DNA of 64,000 nt from Benincasa hispida (taxonomy: Eukaryota; Streptophyta; Magnoliopsida; Cucurbitales; Cucurbitaceae): assembly GCF_009727055.1 (NCBI RefSeq), contig NC_052353.1, positions 40,719,729 to 40,783,728 on the forward strand, read 5' to 3'. Position 1 is the stretch's first letter. Every line of letters begins with the position of its first letter. A program made the translations under genes and the position numbers. Below the pieces are notes generated by a model. It made no database searches, was not told where the DNA came from, and was given only the letters and a program-made list of their open reading frames with translations. Positions 1-13,455 of the stretch are shown piece by piece.

Positions 1-202
1 ATTTGACTTTAGAACTTTTCAAATTATTGAATAGATTTTCAAAAGTAACCAATAGATAACTTTTGATTTTATATTTGATTAGTACCCAAAAAATTCGATA
101 TTTAAAAAAACTAATTGATCTATTAGACATAAATTTGTATGTATGTTAAAATGAACATAACTCAATAGACATAGTGCTTATATTATCAACCTTGAGGTTA
201 TA

Positions 203-213
203 GGTTCGATTCC
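203..213 (+). other. Isolated tRNA-type B box (possible SINE relict)
   Basis: GGTTCGATTCC fits the RNA polymerase III B box exactly. A weak A-box-like word lies about 35 bp upstream. No cloverleaf can be folded, so it is not a tRNA gene. Confidence 0.25.
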
Positions 214-775
214 TCTACTTCATATTAATCTAATACCTTCGCGAAAAAAAAAGTTTCTAAATCCTAAACTCTAGACTTTAAACTTTTATTTTTGTATCTA
301 ATAAATCCAAGAATTTTCTAAAACGTCATTATTATGGTTAAATAGTTAAAATTTTCAAAATTTAAGACAAAATTTGCAATTTAATAAAAAAGTTTCTTAA
401 AACTTCCAATCTAATATCATACATCAGTTGACCCATTGTTCAATCAATCTCCTAAGCGCAGTACAAAATTTACTCAAAAGTCTCAAAAAGAAAATAGAAA
501 AAGAAAATTGTAAAAGTTTTATATGGTAGGTAATAGATGAAACTTTTCTACATGACCCATATATTTTTTAGAATTTTCAGAATTGACCCCTTTTTTTCTA
601 AGGGTTGTTGGTGGATGCTCACAATTGCACATGCAAGTGTTTTAAAACCTTGACATTCAAAAGAAAAGAAGACAAAAGATTAAGGACAATTAATCAGCCA
701 CATGTTATAAATGAGACATTTTTATATTCCTCCATATAGTTTGGTGGATATGAAGTTGACTTTGGTCAAAACTTG

Positions 776-780
<5 letters not shown>

Positions 781-826
<46 letters not shown>
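781..826. repeat. (AT)23 microsatellite
   Basis: 46 bp of uninterrupted AT. Confidence 0.98.
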
Positions 827-829
<3 letters not shown>

Positions 830-999
830 GGGATCGAATCCCAACAAAAGCGATTGATCATCTGTTGCTTCCCTTTTGTTCTGAAAAAACTCGACACAAA
901 ATAGAGAAATACAGAACGTACAATATGTATTATACAGACTAAGCTTGTTTTAACAAAATACAGGGGAGAAGAAAACATATTTTTGAATAACCATTCTTC

Positions 1000-3015
1000 A
1001 ATTCTTTCCTAGGCCTTCTCTAATTTTAAGAATTCGTCTTCTCTTACTAATCTACCAAACAAATAGAGACACCACTATCAGATCTTCATCGCTATTCTCT
1101 TGGCAAGGACTAGTTTGTGGGAACCGATTTTTGAAAGAAGAGAAAGGGATCTTGGTCTTGGAGATCTATTTCACATAGAACTACTTTGCTGTGACAATTG
1201 AGAGAATGAGCCATTCATTGAGAGATGGGATCCATCTGAAGGATTTAAATCCTCAGCAAAAGTGAGTAATCGCCTTGTGTCAGTGTATTACATTTTGGAC
1301 AATACTCAAAATCAGAGAAAACAACTATATAGAAGGATAAACATAAAACACGTATAAGCATGTTTTAGAAAATATGCAGAGAGAAATGAGAAGAGAAATG
1401 CTTGCTCTTGATGAATTTCTTTCTTCTCGTTCTCCTCTCCCAAAAATCACGAATAGTGCTTTCACGAACACAACAAGAATGATTCTTCAACACAAGACAC
1501 TACTACAAAACTCTTCCTTGCTATTCTCAAGATAAAAAAGGAGTTGTGGATTCTTCACCTCTTGTGAGTAAATGTGAGATTTTGAGAAAGATCTTTTTAG
1601 GAGAGAATAATGCAGGGAAGAACACAATTCGTTCTTCACCACTTGTGAATTTCCTGTGATGCTATGTGTAGAAAAGAGAGGGGGGGGGGGGGGTAAAAAA
1701 AAACTCCCAAGGGAGTTACTCCTCAATTATATTAAATTTATATAACCTATAGTCTTAATATGAATCATATTCATATTAATTTTAACCTAAAGTTTTATAT
1801 GAATCTCATTCATATAATTAATACTTGAATCTATTCAAATATTTATTTCTCTCATCAAATTTTATATTATAAAGTATCCATATACATTATGTTAATTGTA
1901 TCTCATACATTTAATTCCCTTAATTAATTTAAACAGTTCAAATTAATTCAAAAATTAATTGATTCTTATTTAACTCTTAATGAACTAGCAAATGGACCTT
2001 ATGAACTTACATATTAGAAGCTCCAATGATACAAGATTAATTAACTAAACTCTTCGATTAAATAATCAACATTCATTAATTATAAGTCACTCCATTAAAA
2101 ACCGACAACTACACTCTTCACATTGTAGATATATTTTTAAATCCATAGATATAATTAATCGATAGTAAGTTGACCATTCACAAATTGCTTGTAACTACAG
2201 GTGAGTCAAATTATCGTTTTACTCTTATAGTTACATCTAACTTTTTAAATACAACTGATCCCTTTAACGAATAATTAGTTATAGTCCAACTATAAACTAG
2301 ACCCCTTTCTGGCCAGTGAGAGGGTGAGACGCCTCATTGTTCAAGATCCAGAATCAGCCCTTAAGGAGCAATTCATCTACTTACTCTATGACCGGGAAGG
2401 AATGAATTCCATATTGTATAACTGTGTTCCCAGCTCCCCACTTAGACAAATCCCCAAAATGGTAGGCATATTGAGTTGGTGAATCTGGTCACTCCCACCC
2501 ATACAGACAAAGGATCGGTCTCACAGGCAGAAGTTCACAACTCATTCAAGATTAAGGTCAAGTTACCTACAGTCATCTCAGTGAAATGTAAGTCTCTTCA
2601 AGTAACAGTGTTGTAAAGAGATATTGATCATTTCGTGGTCTGGTCTTATACAAATTCTTTGTATAGAATACCTTACTCACATATCTCCACATAAACGATT
2701 AGAATCATATCATTTATAACACTTTACAACAATTGTAATAATTACAAAGTAGGTCGTATCCATAGTGTCACCAGGATAAGGTACCCAACTTTATCCATAT
2801 ACTATAAACCATTCAGGTTTTTACTTAAACATGATCTACTTATATGTCACCACATACATGACATTAAATAACCTTAGATCTTACTTTATTGGATTTGGGT
2901 TAATGCAAACTAAATGTCAAATAAAATAAAACTTTATTTTATTTAAATAAATAATTCGTGTACAAATAATTTGCAAACTACAAAACCCATGAGATTTAGG
3001 ATATCAACCCCAACA
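1000..3015 (-). mobile_element. LTR-like repeat family A, copy A1
   Basis: Read on the minus strand it starts at 3015 with TGTTGGGGTTGATATCC. It contains the family landmarks also found in A2, A3 and A4: a block around 'ggccagtgagagggtg' (about 2310-2330) and a run ending 'atgtcaccacatacatg' (near 2850). No gag or pol reading frame is visible. The left end near 1000 is uncertain. It is best explained as an old LTR or non-autonomous LTR element. Confidence 0.6.
1680..1693. repeat. Poly-G run
   Basis: Fourteen G in a row inside repeat A1, followed by a poly-A run. Confidence 0.95.
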
Positions 3016-3059
3016 CCATCTCTACAATAACCAACCCTTTAAAGAAAATGTAAAGTGGG

Positions 3060-4389
3060 ATAACCACCCACTTCACATTAAATCAAACTATTTAATTCAA
3101 TTATAATGTTAATTAATTAATTTCCTAAATGAAATATATAATATTTAGTTAGATATATTTGAATTTTATTCAAATATTTATCTCTCTCATAACCTATAGT
3201 TTTAATATGAATCTCATTCATATTAAATTTTAACTATAATTTTAATTTGAATCTAATTCATATTATTTTAATAATTGAATCATATTCAAATATATTAAAT
3301 CCCCTTTATCTTATAAAGTTTAATTTTTGAATTTTGTTCACAATTAACTTTATATTATAATACATCTATTTACATTATGTTAATTGTATCATATACAACT
3401 AATATTATTCCTTTATTTAATTTGAAAAAATCAAATTATTTCAAAACTGCTAGTCGGGGACCTATTGAACCTATAGATTAGAAGCTCTAATGATTCAACA
3501 TTAACTAATTAAATTATTTAATCATATTAATGAGCATTCATTAACTGTGAGCTACTTCACTAAAAACTCACGACTGCACTATTCACGCTATAAAATATTT
3601 CATGAGTAGTTCGTAATTAAAATTGGGCTAAATTGTCGTTTTACCCCTGCAATTATCTCTCACTCTTTAAGTACCATTGATCCCTCTAATGAATAATTTG
3701 TTTATGGTCCTACCATAAATAAGTCCCTCTCAGGCCAATGAGAGGGTGGGTACCTTTGTTCAAGACCCGGAATCAACATTTAAGAGAACTACTCATCTAC
3801 TTACCCTAAAGGCGGGAACGAGCAAATTCCATCTTGTGTAGTTATGTTCCTAGCTCCCCACTCGGTGTCATCCCAAAATGGTAGGCATATTGATCAGTTA
3901 AGGTCATTCTCACCCATACAAATCAAAGAACAACCCTCATGAGCAAGAGTTCATAACCCACCCAGGATTGAGATCAAGTTACATGATTATCCTATGTAAT
4001 ATTAATCTCTTCCATTAACGGTGTTACAAAGAGAGATTAAGTATTTCGCGCTTAAGTCCTATACAAACTCATTGTATATGATACCCCATCTCGCATGTCT
4101 TTACATGAACGATTTGGATCAAATCGTTTGTAACATTTACAACATTTTTGTAACAATTACAAAGTGGGCTGTATTCGTAGTGTTATTAAGACAAGACACC
4201 AAACCTTAATCCGTATACTATAAACCCTTTAGGTTATTACTCGAAACGTGATTCAACTGTATGTCCACTACATATTGTTCAAGTCTTATGAAATAATCTT
4301 GAATTTTTCCTTAAAATGGATAATAATTATCGCATACATAAAATAATCAATTATTATATCAAATAACTGATTAATTACAAGGCTCTAAG

Positions 4390-4391
<2 letters not shown>
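3060..4391 (-). mobile_element. LTR-like repeat family A, copy A2 (partial)
   Basis: It repeats the landmarks of A1 in the same order and orientation ('ggccaatgagagggtgg' near 3734, 'gtatactataaacccttt' near 4213). It lies immediately beside A1, so the two form a tandem pair. The outer end has decayed into an AT microsatellite. No coding capacity is seen. Confidence 0.55.
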
Positions 4392-4424
<33 letters not shown>

Positions 4425-4465
4425 TATATATATATACAATACATATATATATACATACATACATA
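4392..4465. repeat. (AT)n/(ACAT)n compound microsatellite
   Basis: AT repeat with interruptions turning into CATA repeats, at the outer end of repeat A2. Confidence 0.95.
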
Positions 4466-4605
4466 GTCTTGAAATTTCATACTATTTTAGCTATATGATT
4501 CTAAAATTTTGGTTAAATTAAAAGTTTAATTTTTAAGCTTACGAATTTTTTAAAATCCACGATTCTACTAGACATAAAATCTTAAAGTTTAAGATTTCAA
4601 AAGAC

Positions 4606-4606
<1 letters not shown>

Positions 4607-4638
<32 letters not shown>
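4607..4638. repeat. (TAA)n microsatellite
   Basis: About ten uninterrupted TAA units. Confidence 0.95.
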
Positions 4639-5249
4639 GAATAATAAAGATTAATTTTATATTTAATAAATTATTTTTTTAAAATTGAATTTAGTAAAAA
4701 GGTCGATTAAATACAATATTGAAAGATTAGAATTTCAGAAGACATAAAAATGAATTTTATTTAGAAAAATTAAATTTATATTTTATAAATCAATTAATTT
4801 TAAAAGGTTTGAATTTCTGAAAGTATCAGAAGTTTATAAACTTATTAAACACCTTAAAAAAAATTCAGGGATAAATAGAAAAAAAAAAAAAAAAACCAAA
4901 CTAAACTGATAGTTTAATCACAAATTTGCAAGTTTCAAATTCTAAACCTCGGTATTATAAATCATTATTTGTAATTGCAAATAAATTTTTTGCAATAATT
5001 TTGTTTCGAGTTCTAGAATTAGCTCATAGACAATGTTGGCATAGGAACACACAATTCTTTATTTCATTTATTTTTTTAAAAGAAAGATATAGAATATTCC
5101 TTGTTAATTTAAGATCGTCCATGTAATAAGTCAAGATGTTGGATCTTTTAAAATGAATATAAGTTTTTGTTAAGTGATTAATAGAAGGTTAATACTTATG
5201 AATAAAATAGCTTTTTATTATTAAAAAATAAAGTTTTGGACATTTAAAT

Positions 5250-5460
5250 TTAGAGATTTAATAAAAAAAAATTTCACAGGAAAAATGTCAAATAAAAAAA
5301 AAATCGACAAACACTGATAGACTTCTATCAACGGCTAATAATGATAGACTTGTATCAATTTTTATTACTGAATGTCTATCAAACCTATAATTAAATTTTA
5401 CTATTGATATAAATATTTTTCTTATATATGTTTTTTAATTTTGAAAATCCCCTTAACTAA
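5250..5460. repeat. 'GATAGACTTCTATC' repeat, copy 1
   Basis: Inverted words GATAGACTTCTATCA and TGTCTATC with AT-rich flanks. Similar segments lie at 5900-6065, 9900-10065, 13200-13455 and 16560-16760, so this is a dispersed family, probably MITE-derived. Confidence 0.45.
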
Positions 5461-5899
5461 TATAATGATAAAAGATTTCAAATAAAAAATAGAATTGAAA
5501 CTTATATAATATTTTGGACAGGGCTTTACACAAATGTTAAAACGTTTCGATTTTTACAAATGTGTTTCACATTAGAAATATATGAATTCATATATAATAG
5601 GAAAATTACTATAATATTAACCCTCATCTAATGCATTATATGAAATTTATGGAAAAAATAATAAAAATAAATTAGTAATTGAAATGTATTCCATTAACTC
5701 GTTACTAAAAAAGAAAAGGAGAAAAGAACGATTGATGCTGAAGCCTGGAAAAGTTTGATATTAAAATATATGATAGTTTGCTCTGGTCATTTAGGAAACT
5801 TTTTTGAAGTAGTTTCCCTTTTGCAATACTATTTATTTTATTTAAATACTGTAATAAATAGTAGATAATTTGTTTAAATATCAAACTATTGAATATATT

Positions 5900-6065
5900 T
5901 TCAAACATAGCAAAATATTATAATCGGTTAGTAATATATACTAATATAGACATTTATCATCAATAGACACTCATAGACACTGATAAATAATGGTAATAAT
6001 ATTCTGCTATATATTTATAAATATTTTGATTCATTTTTCTATATTTAAAAATAGTCCGATGGTTG
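5900..6065. repeat. 'GATAGACTTCTATC' repeat, copy 2
   Basis: It contains AGACATTTATCATCAATAGA and a TATTTATAAATATTTTGATT tail shared with the other copies. Confidence 0.4.
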
Positions 6066-6251
6066 ATTTTATAAAAAGATAAAAGTAAAAGTAAAAGAAA
6101 ATATATTTTTCAAAAGAAAAAAGTTCGATATGGATGAAAAGATTTGAACATTTTAAGCGCTAAAAAGTTAAGTAATGTCTTGATTGAATGAATTATGTTC
6201 ATGGATATGTTAAGAAAAAAAATTTATGAGATAAAGGACTCGTATTCAATA

Positions 6252-6276
6252 ATATATATATATATATATATATATA
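6252..6276. repeat. (AT)n microsatellite
   Basis: About 25 bp of AT repeat. Confidence 0.95.
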
Positions 6277-7844
6277 AACATGGTTCTACCTCCAAATTAA
6301 CTGACAATAACGAAAGGAATAATCCATCTACGTTATGAAGATTGTAAAGTCTGCTCAATCTTCTGGAAGTGGAATCTTCACTAATCCATATATAGTCTTT
6401 AAATATGAGAATTTGCATAATTGTCCCACTAAAACAAATGTATAATACTTTAACTAGTTGAATTATGTTAAGTTGACAATATACATTAATTGTTTGTTAA
6501 TCATTACTAAATTATGAAGTAGTACTTATCTAGTTCGTCTGATTTCTTCGTTTTTTGTTTGGATATTTTACCTCTGTATGTCCAGTTTCAGAGATCCCGG
6601 ATTGTGGGGTGTTTTTTATTCTTCTGGATGTTTTGTTTTTTATTCGTATTGTCTTTTTTGTCGGTTCTGTTTTTTCGCCACTGTGCGTCTTTGTAGGTGC
6701 TCTTTTTGCTCTGGTGCCTTGATCTCGAGTTGTGAGATCTCTCTTGTTGTTGTATAATAATATTACCTATTAAAAAAAATTATAAAGTAGTAGTTAATGA
6801 ATAACGACGTATTCTTACTATGATGTGACTCTTCATATGAAAATAATTTATATTGATATTTACTAGTTTTTTTCTCTCTCTTTCTTTCTTATGTGGCATA
6901 AAGTCTTGTCTTTGCCATTATTCCTACATTAATGCTATTTTCCCTTCTCTTTCTTTGTTCTCTTTCAACCACTCTCTCTAAAAACCGCCCATTCATAGGA
7001 TGAAAGAGATAAGAAAAATTAGGGAACCAACTAGCGGTCGAAAAAACAAGACATGAGAAGAACAACATTGGTAACAAAGGCATAAAACCAAAACTTTAGA
7101 TATAAAAGTGATAATGATGTTTCATAAACATGTCGATGCTTACATGTTATTTCCTAATCTAATATGTTTGGTGGTAGCCTGTGATTTACCATGATTAACA
7201 ATAACGTTCTCTTCATCGTTGTCATCTTATATCAATAAGAAATTGAATACTGAAAGTGAGATCTATTAGCGTCAATTAAGGTAGTCTAAAATAATGGGAA
7301 AATTTCTAGTACTACTGTAGTACATATTCCTTTTTTTAAGTGTCTGATACGTTATATGATGATATGTCATCTTATTTTATGGTTCTCATACACTTCTTAA
7401 ATGTTCTTTTTGTAACTTTCAATGAATAGGAGTAGTATGAAAAATTGTCCATATTACTATACTACTAATAATTTTTTCATTTTAAATAACTAAATAATAT
7501 AACTCGAGACAACGAGTTCAACGGAGATCCTAAGGTCACATAATTAGGAGGAGAAATTGTAACTCCAAGTTTCATCCATCTAAGAAGAGGAGGTTGATCG
7601 AACTATTAATAATGGATATTGCAAACAAAATTAGAAACAAATATAACATATTTGATTTCTTAAACAAAAATATGTTTTTTTTTTCAAAAATAAAAATATA
7701 ATTGATTTAATTGATTGTAAGTAATGGATAAAATTTGGACACATTGGTCTACTTAATTAACTTTCACATTGTACATACTTTTGTTATCTACTTTTTTTTT
7801 TAATATTTTGTAAAACCCTAATAGGTCCCATTTGATAATCATTT

Positions 7845-8135
7845 AGGTCTCGTTTTGATAACCATTTGGTTTTTTTTTTTTTTTTTAAAAAAAATTATGT
7901 CTATAGACACTACTTCCACCTCTAAATTTCTTCCTTTGTTATCTACTAAACCAATGGTTAATCAAGCCAAATTTTGAAGAAAAAAAGCTTTTAACGACTT
8001 GTTTTTGTTTTCGATTTGGTTAAGAATTCAGTCATTCTACTTAAAAAGATGCAAATCATTATAAGAAATGAGAATGAAATAGGCTTAATTTTCAAAAACC
8101 AAGACAAAAAGACAAAATGGTTACAAAAAGCAAGT
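7845..8135. mobile_element. Hairpin MITE, 'GTTACCAAA' family
   Basis: The left end reads GTCTCGTTTTGATAACCATT and the right end ACAAAATGGTTAC; the interior includes CTAAATTTCTTCCTTTGTTA and GCTTAATTTTCAAAAACC. The same modules recur at 12.1-12.8 and 14.2-15.2 kb. No coding capacity. Confidence 0.6.
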
Positions 8136-8339
8136 CTTACTTTCTGGTTTTGATTTTTAGAAAATTAATAATCCTACCAACTCTACTTCTACCTATACAT
8201 TTTTTAGATGATTGATTAAAAGATTTAAATTTCAAGTCCAAAATGATTTTTGCCCAACTTTTTAAAACTCAAGAATTTTGACATTTGCTTACATCATCAT
8301 GTAAATTTATAAAATTATTCTCAAATGTTTTCGTTGGAA

Positions 8340-9109
8340 AGTTCGATCTAACCCCCATTTGTTAACTAATGGGTGATTCCACTAAAACCTATAGTTGAAC
8401 TCCACTGTAGATATATTATGTCCCCTCGATATAACCATGATTAGTAAGTTTCCAATCAACAAATTGAATCCTTCTCAGGCCAATGAGAGGGTGGGCCTCT
8501 TGTTCAAGACCCAGAATCAGCACTTGGAGGGAACAACCTCTCTACTATCCCTAATTGAGTAGGAGTGAATTTCATCTTGTACCCTATGTCCCCAGCTATT
8601 CATCCGGTCTTATCCCAAAATGGTAAGCTTATTGAGCAGAGGTAGTCGGTCTACTATCACCGTTTGCAGATCAAAGGGTAATCCCGAACAAATAGGAGTT
8701 CATAATTAGCTCAAGATTAAGGTCAAGTTACCTAGGTCATCGATTTGAAATAATCAGTTAAACAACGTTATAAAGTAAAAGTGATTGGTTTCGTGGTCCG
8801 ATCTTACACAAAACTCATTTGCATAGGACACCCTCACTCTTCATGTCCCAACATGAACGAATTAGGATCACTTCGTTTGTAGCATTTAATAGAATAAGGC
8901 ACCCAATCTTATTCATAGTAGATCATTTTGACTATTACTCGAACCTAATCCACTTATATGTTTCCACATAAAGTTCAAGTACTATGTAATAGTCAAGGGA
9001 CTTTGGTTTGTTGGATTTCCAAAAGACAATATATTTAATAACTTTATTGAATTTTCATAATAAGTGCTATTATTTACAAACCACGAGTTTTAGGATATAA
9101 AACTCAACA
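8340..9109 (-). mobile_element. LTR-like repeat family A, copy A3 (truncated)
   Basis: The segment carries 'ggccaatgagagggtggg' near 8479 and the following family landmarks, and ends at 9109 with a CTCAACA end like that of A1. It covers only the first part of the family sequence, so it is truncated at its left side. Confidence 0.55.
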
Positions 9110-9649
9110 ATTTTTTTTCTCCTAAAATTCTGGTCATCCATCTAACAAACCCTAAAATTTTCTATTTTGTTATCTATTTTTTATTTTTTATTTTTTAAAT
9201 GGAAAAAAAATAATAATACAAAACTTGAACTATTTGCTTCCAACCAAATAAAATATTTTCCAATACCTTGGAGGAAAAAGAAAGAACACGAAAGTATTTG
9301 ATAAACAAAAAGGTAGAAAATAAATAATAGTATGAGATAAATAATGGTAGATGAGATCCGACATAAAAAAGTAAAGGCCAGCTTGGGCCGAAAATGTGGA
9401 CTTTTTAGGCACCAACCACCCAAGCCCCCCTCTATCCCTCTCAACATCTCCATCAAACCCTCCATTTTTATGAATCTTTTGAGCACCAATTACATTCTCT
9501 TTTTGTTTTTTCAAGTAAAAAATTCATTTCTAGAGTGTGAATTCAAATCTTGGATTTATTATAAATGTTTAAATGATTTTCTCATTTGCAATATTTGCAC
9601 ATATTTGTTGGAGACTTAACCAAACTACATTAATAACTTTTATGTTTGG

Positions 9650-9870
9650 TTCATATTTGGTTTAAATACTACTTTTAGTTTTGATTTATTTTAGTCTCTA
9701 TAACTTAAAAATATTTATTTTAGTTTATGTAAGTTTAATTTTGGTTTATTTTCGATTCTATTCTTTTAGAATATTCATTTTAGTCATTATACTTTCAAAA
9801 AGTGACTAGTATTTAAATTTTACTACATTGTGAGTCGAATCCAGTCTTTGATTGTACTAATTTATTACAT
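9650..9870. repeat. MITE arm, 'TTTTGGTCC' class
   Basis: GGTTTAAATACTACTTTTAG followed by repeated 'ttttagt..atac' words matches one arm of the hairpin at 19736-20058. The second arm is missing. Confidence 0.4.
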
Positions 9871-9899
9871 TTTAGTACGTTGTGAAATGAAGAGTCTCT

Positions 9900-10065
9900 A
9901 TTATTTTGGAAAAATTTTCACCAATAGAAAAAATATTAAACTATTTACAGAAATAGCAAAAAAAAATATTATAATAATGATAGTTCTATTAGCATCTATT
10001 ACATGATATCAATAATAAACTTTTATCAGTTTCTATTATTGATAGATTCTTTTTTTTTTAGCACA
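9900..10065. repeat. 'GATAGACTTCTATC' repeat, copy 3
   Basis: It contains ATGATAGTTCTATTAGCATC and TTTCTATTATTGATAG, in the family layout. Confidence 0.4.
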
Positions 10066-10989
10066 ATAATTAAGGAGATGAGGATCAAACCTTCGACGTC
10101 TAGGGAGGAAGCTAAGCTCATTTTGACATTTCATTTTCCTATTTGTTTCCGCTTTTTAGATTGTGTCAACAACTATACTAAGAAAATAATAAGATGGGAC
10201 AAATATTAAAAAAGTGTGTGGAAAAATTTGAATAATATTTTAAAGAGGGAAAAGAAGAAAAATGTAATCACAAAAGATTCAATATTTCATTCTAAATTGC
10301 TTGAATATTGTGTTAGGGAGAATTTTATTCAATTTTGAAGCAAGCAGATCTCATCACTTTATCTTTTTGTTTGTTTGTACTTTTTGTTTCAAAATAGATG
10401 TAATCACATTTTTGTGGGATGGTTCCCTATTTCTTGTCTTCTTTTCATCATTACACCTTAATTTCTTCATGCACCTTTTCTTCTCATGAAATTATTTGCA
10501 TATGTGGAAACTATTTTGCCTTTTTGTTTCTTTGTTTTTCCATTTTTAAAAAGTAAGATTTTTAATAATATATCACATTTTAGGTTTTTTTTTTTCAAAT
10601 AAGTTTTTTTTTCCCTCTCACAATAATAAATTAAAATGACTTACCTTAAACTTTTAATTTTCTTTCTTTCACAATTAACTTCATGTAGAGAAATATATTT
10701 TCAACATTACAACAAAAGCTTAGAAACTAAAATTCAACAAGTTTTATATTTCTTTTTGAAGTTAATCTAATCATTCATGCACAAAACAAGCAAACTTCAA
10801 ATCTTTCATTTATATTCTGAATTTTATATACACTTTCTTTTTTTAATTGGGTAAGTTGATGCGGAAAAATGGATCGAATGTAAATATTTTAAGAGAAAAA
10901 TAGTCAAAGTATTCTGCAAGAACCAAAAAAAAAAAAAAAAGATGAATACGAGTGTGGTATCAAGACACATACTTTGACACTCAAGATAG

Positions 10990-11600
10990 TCAGAGATTTG
11001 TAAGTAACTTGATAGAAGAGAATAGAAAGGGATCTTTTAGCATCTCTTCGACTAATGACTTTAGTTGTTCATATAGGCTAGTAATGCATAACTGATGCAT
11101 GAATCCATAACCCAGTGAGAGATACGTTACAATGTCACCATTTGGGTTGTAATCGATGCTTAAGTATATCACCCACTCAACTCCTCAACGATTCCTTTAT
11201 GGATCGTTGGTTGAAAATCTAGACCGTTCTAAATTCAATCACTCTGAGGTCCTCCATGGGTTTTGTAGAGGTATCGCCCATGAGTCCTATAGAGGTCGTC
11301 ATGGATTCTTATAAAATCTTCTATTGGTTCTCTGAACTTCACCCATGGGTTATCTAAGCTACCTCATGAGTTCTCAAAGCTACTTATAAGCATCTTCATG
11401 GGTTATTTGAGCTACACTTAAGCTCCCTCATGACTCTCAACCAATCCACTTGGATTAGTTTTTTAAGACCATGGGTGGCTATTAATTGAACGTGAGTCTC
11501 ACTGGTCTTGGTCTACCATTTCAAGTCTTTTATCTCTATAGATTCACTGGTCTTGGCTATTGATCGAACGTGAGTCTCACTGATCTTGCATCAATATATC
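10990..11600. repeat. Degenerate tandem repeats
   Basis: From 11240 to 11420 the words CCCATGGGTT, TAAGCTACCTCATGAG and similar recur irregularly. A 34-bp unit beginning GGCTATTAATTGAACGTGAG at 11477-11510 recurs at 11555-11588. No gene is recognised here. Confidence 0.5.
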
Positions 11601-12099
11601 TACCTATTGTTTTCTATTTAACTTGTATTGACTAAGATTATAAAAAAAAAAAGTGTAAGCAATTTGTGTACAAGACTTATCATATCTCACAAACAAAGCC
11701 ATATACCAAAAAAGAAAAGAAAAAAAAAAAAGAAGCAAATTTTAAGAAGAAAAGAGACTTTTTTTGGGGTGAAAGGAGGACAGGTTGTCTTCTATTTTTC
11801 AAGCACTCAGCTAAAAGGTTAAAGTATATATTAAAAAGTCAAAGATGAAGGAAAAATTATGGTACTGGCATGCAGTTAATTAAAAGTATGCAATGAGTTT
11901 GGAGCTTTGCCTTTTTCACTTTACAACTACCCACATGATAAACAAATAAAATATTAACTTATATATTCACCACTGTCAATTCGAGCCTAATTTAGTTAAT
12001 AAAGCATTAAACTATCATTCGATAAATTGATGGTTTTAATTTCTCAACACTTTAAAAAGTTATTGGACTTGAAAAAGAAAAAAAAATTGAAAAAAAAAT

Positions 12100-12400
12100 A
12101 GATTTTCGAATTTTGTTTTTATTTTTAAAATTTGGCTAAGAATTCAACCATTATATTTAAGAAATATACAAATCATGGTAAAAAATAGGATGAAATACAC
12201 TTAATTTTCATAAACAAAAACAAAAAAACGAAATGATTACCAAATGGGGCCGTAGTTGTTAAAGTCTTGTTTTTGTTTTTGAAATTTTGTTAAAAGTTTA
12301 AGTATTTAGTTAAGAAGTATGAAAATCATGTCAAAGAAATTGTAATAAAACATACCTAAAATTTCAAAAACCAACAACTAAAATTTGGTTATCATATATA
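12100..12400. mobile_element. Two half copies of the 'GTTACCAAA' MITE family
   Basis: The first half ends ATTACCAAATGGGGCC near 12250. The second starts GTAGTTGTTAAAGTC and ends ATTTGGTTATCAT near 12390. Each is one arm of the hairpin seen complete at 7845-8135. Confidence 0.5.
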
Positions 12401-12609
12401 ACCTTTACATTAAATATTGGCTTTTTAAAGTTTCTGTCTTATTCCTTTATTTAGTTAAGATCATTTGAATTAATTAATTAATTAGAGTTGTTTTTAGATT
12501 TTTTTTTGGTTGATTTGATCAACTAAAATCAACCAACAAACTCTCTTATCTTAAAAAAATAAAATAAAAAAAAAATCTATTTAGTATCTTCATTAAACAA
12601 CAAAGTATT

Positions 12610-12796
12610 TAGGTTTTGTTTGGTAATAATTTTGAGAACTAAAAACGATAGTTTTTTGTTTTTTTTATAAATAAAATTGGATAAAAATTCAAAAATTGTA
12701 TTAAAAAAATATATAATTTGTAAAGAAATGTGAATAAAATAGATTTAATATTTAAAAATAAAAACAAAAAATTAAATGGTTATTAAATGAGATTTT
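12610..12796. mobile_element. Short 'GTTACCAAA' family MITE
   Basis: It starts TTTTGTTTGGTAATAATTTT and ends AAATGGTTATTAAATGAG; the arms are inverted repeats around an AT-rich centre. Confidence 0.5.
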
Positions 12797-13199
12797 AAGT
12801 TTTTTTTTTTTTTTTAATATATAAGTTTGTTTATTAAAATTTTCTAATTTTTAAAAGAAAAATTTGGAATTTTATCAAAGTATTGAAAAGTAAAAAGAGG
12901 CGTTCGGAAATGATGGCTATAATTATTAGAAATATTTTTCAAAACAAATTACAAAATAAAAAGAGAGAGTAAACAAATTAGTTCTTAAAAATAAAAATTA
13001 AAAACAAATAATCATGAGGTCACCATATTTGTGAATTCAACCATTTCCCCTTTTTAATTTATAATCGAATTTTAACTTATTACAGAAGACTTTTGTTGAC
13101 CAAGTAATGTATTTTATTATTTGTCATAATTCAATAAATAAAATATAAATGAGATTGAAATATAGTATTTATTCCTAAATTATGTTCTGATTCATTCTT

Positions 13200-13455
13200 A
13201 AAATTTAAAGAAAAATTATTTTAAATGATAAAACTGCTAAAAATATTTATCAATAATAATAAAATATCACAATTTATCTGTGATAAAATGTAATAGATAG
13301 TGATAGATTATTATTTATGTCTGTTTATTTATGTCATGATAGACAAAGATAGTAATCTATTACAATCTATCACAAATAGATTGCGATATTTTGATATTGT
13401 TTGTAAATATTTTCATTTATTTTCCTATATTTAGAAACAACTCAAATTTAAAATA
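13200..13455. repeat. 'GATAGACTTCTATC' repeat, copy 4
   Basis: It contains AATAGATAGTGATAGATTA and ATCTATTACAATCTATCAC, forming a weak hairpin; the tail TTTGTAAATATTTTCATT is shared with other copies. Confidence 0.45.

Larger units (their letters stand above)
4466..7844. other. AT-rich intergenic DNA
   Basis: Apart from the repeats listed, no gene, RNA or mobile element end was recognised. A less AT-rich patch at 6540-6750 (TTTTTGTCGGTTCTGTTTTT and similar) resembles no family I know. Confidence 0.5.

Noticed and set aside
203..213. tRNA gene suggested by GGTTCGATTCC
   Set aside because: No acceptor stem, anticodon arm or A box at the right distance.
781..826. AT microsatellites as hairpins or origins
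   Set aside because: Self-complementarity of (AT)n is trivial and carries no further evidence.
9181..9619. Overlapping frames of 91-102 codons on both strands
   Set aside because: AT-rich DNA with no codon structure; frames overlap on opposite strands.
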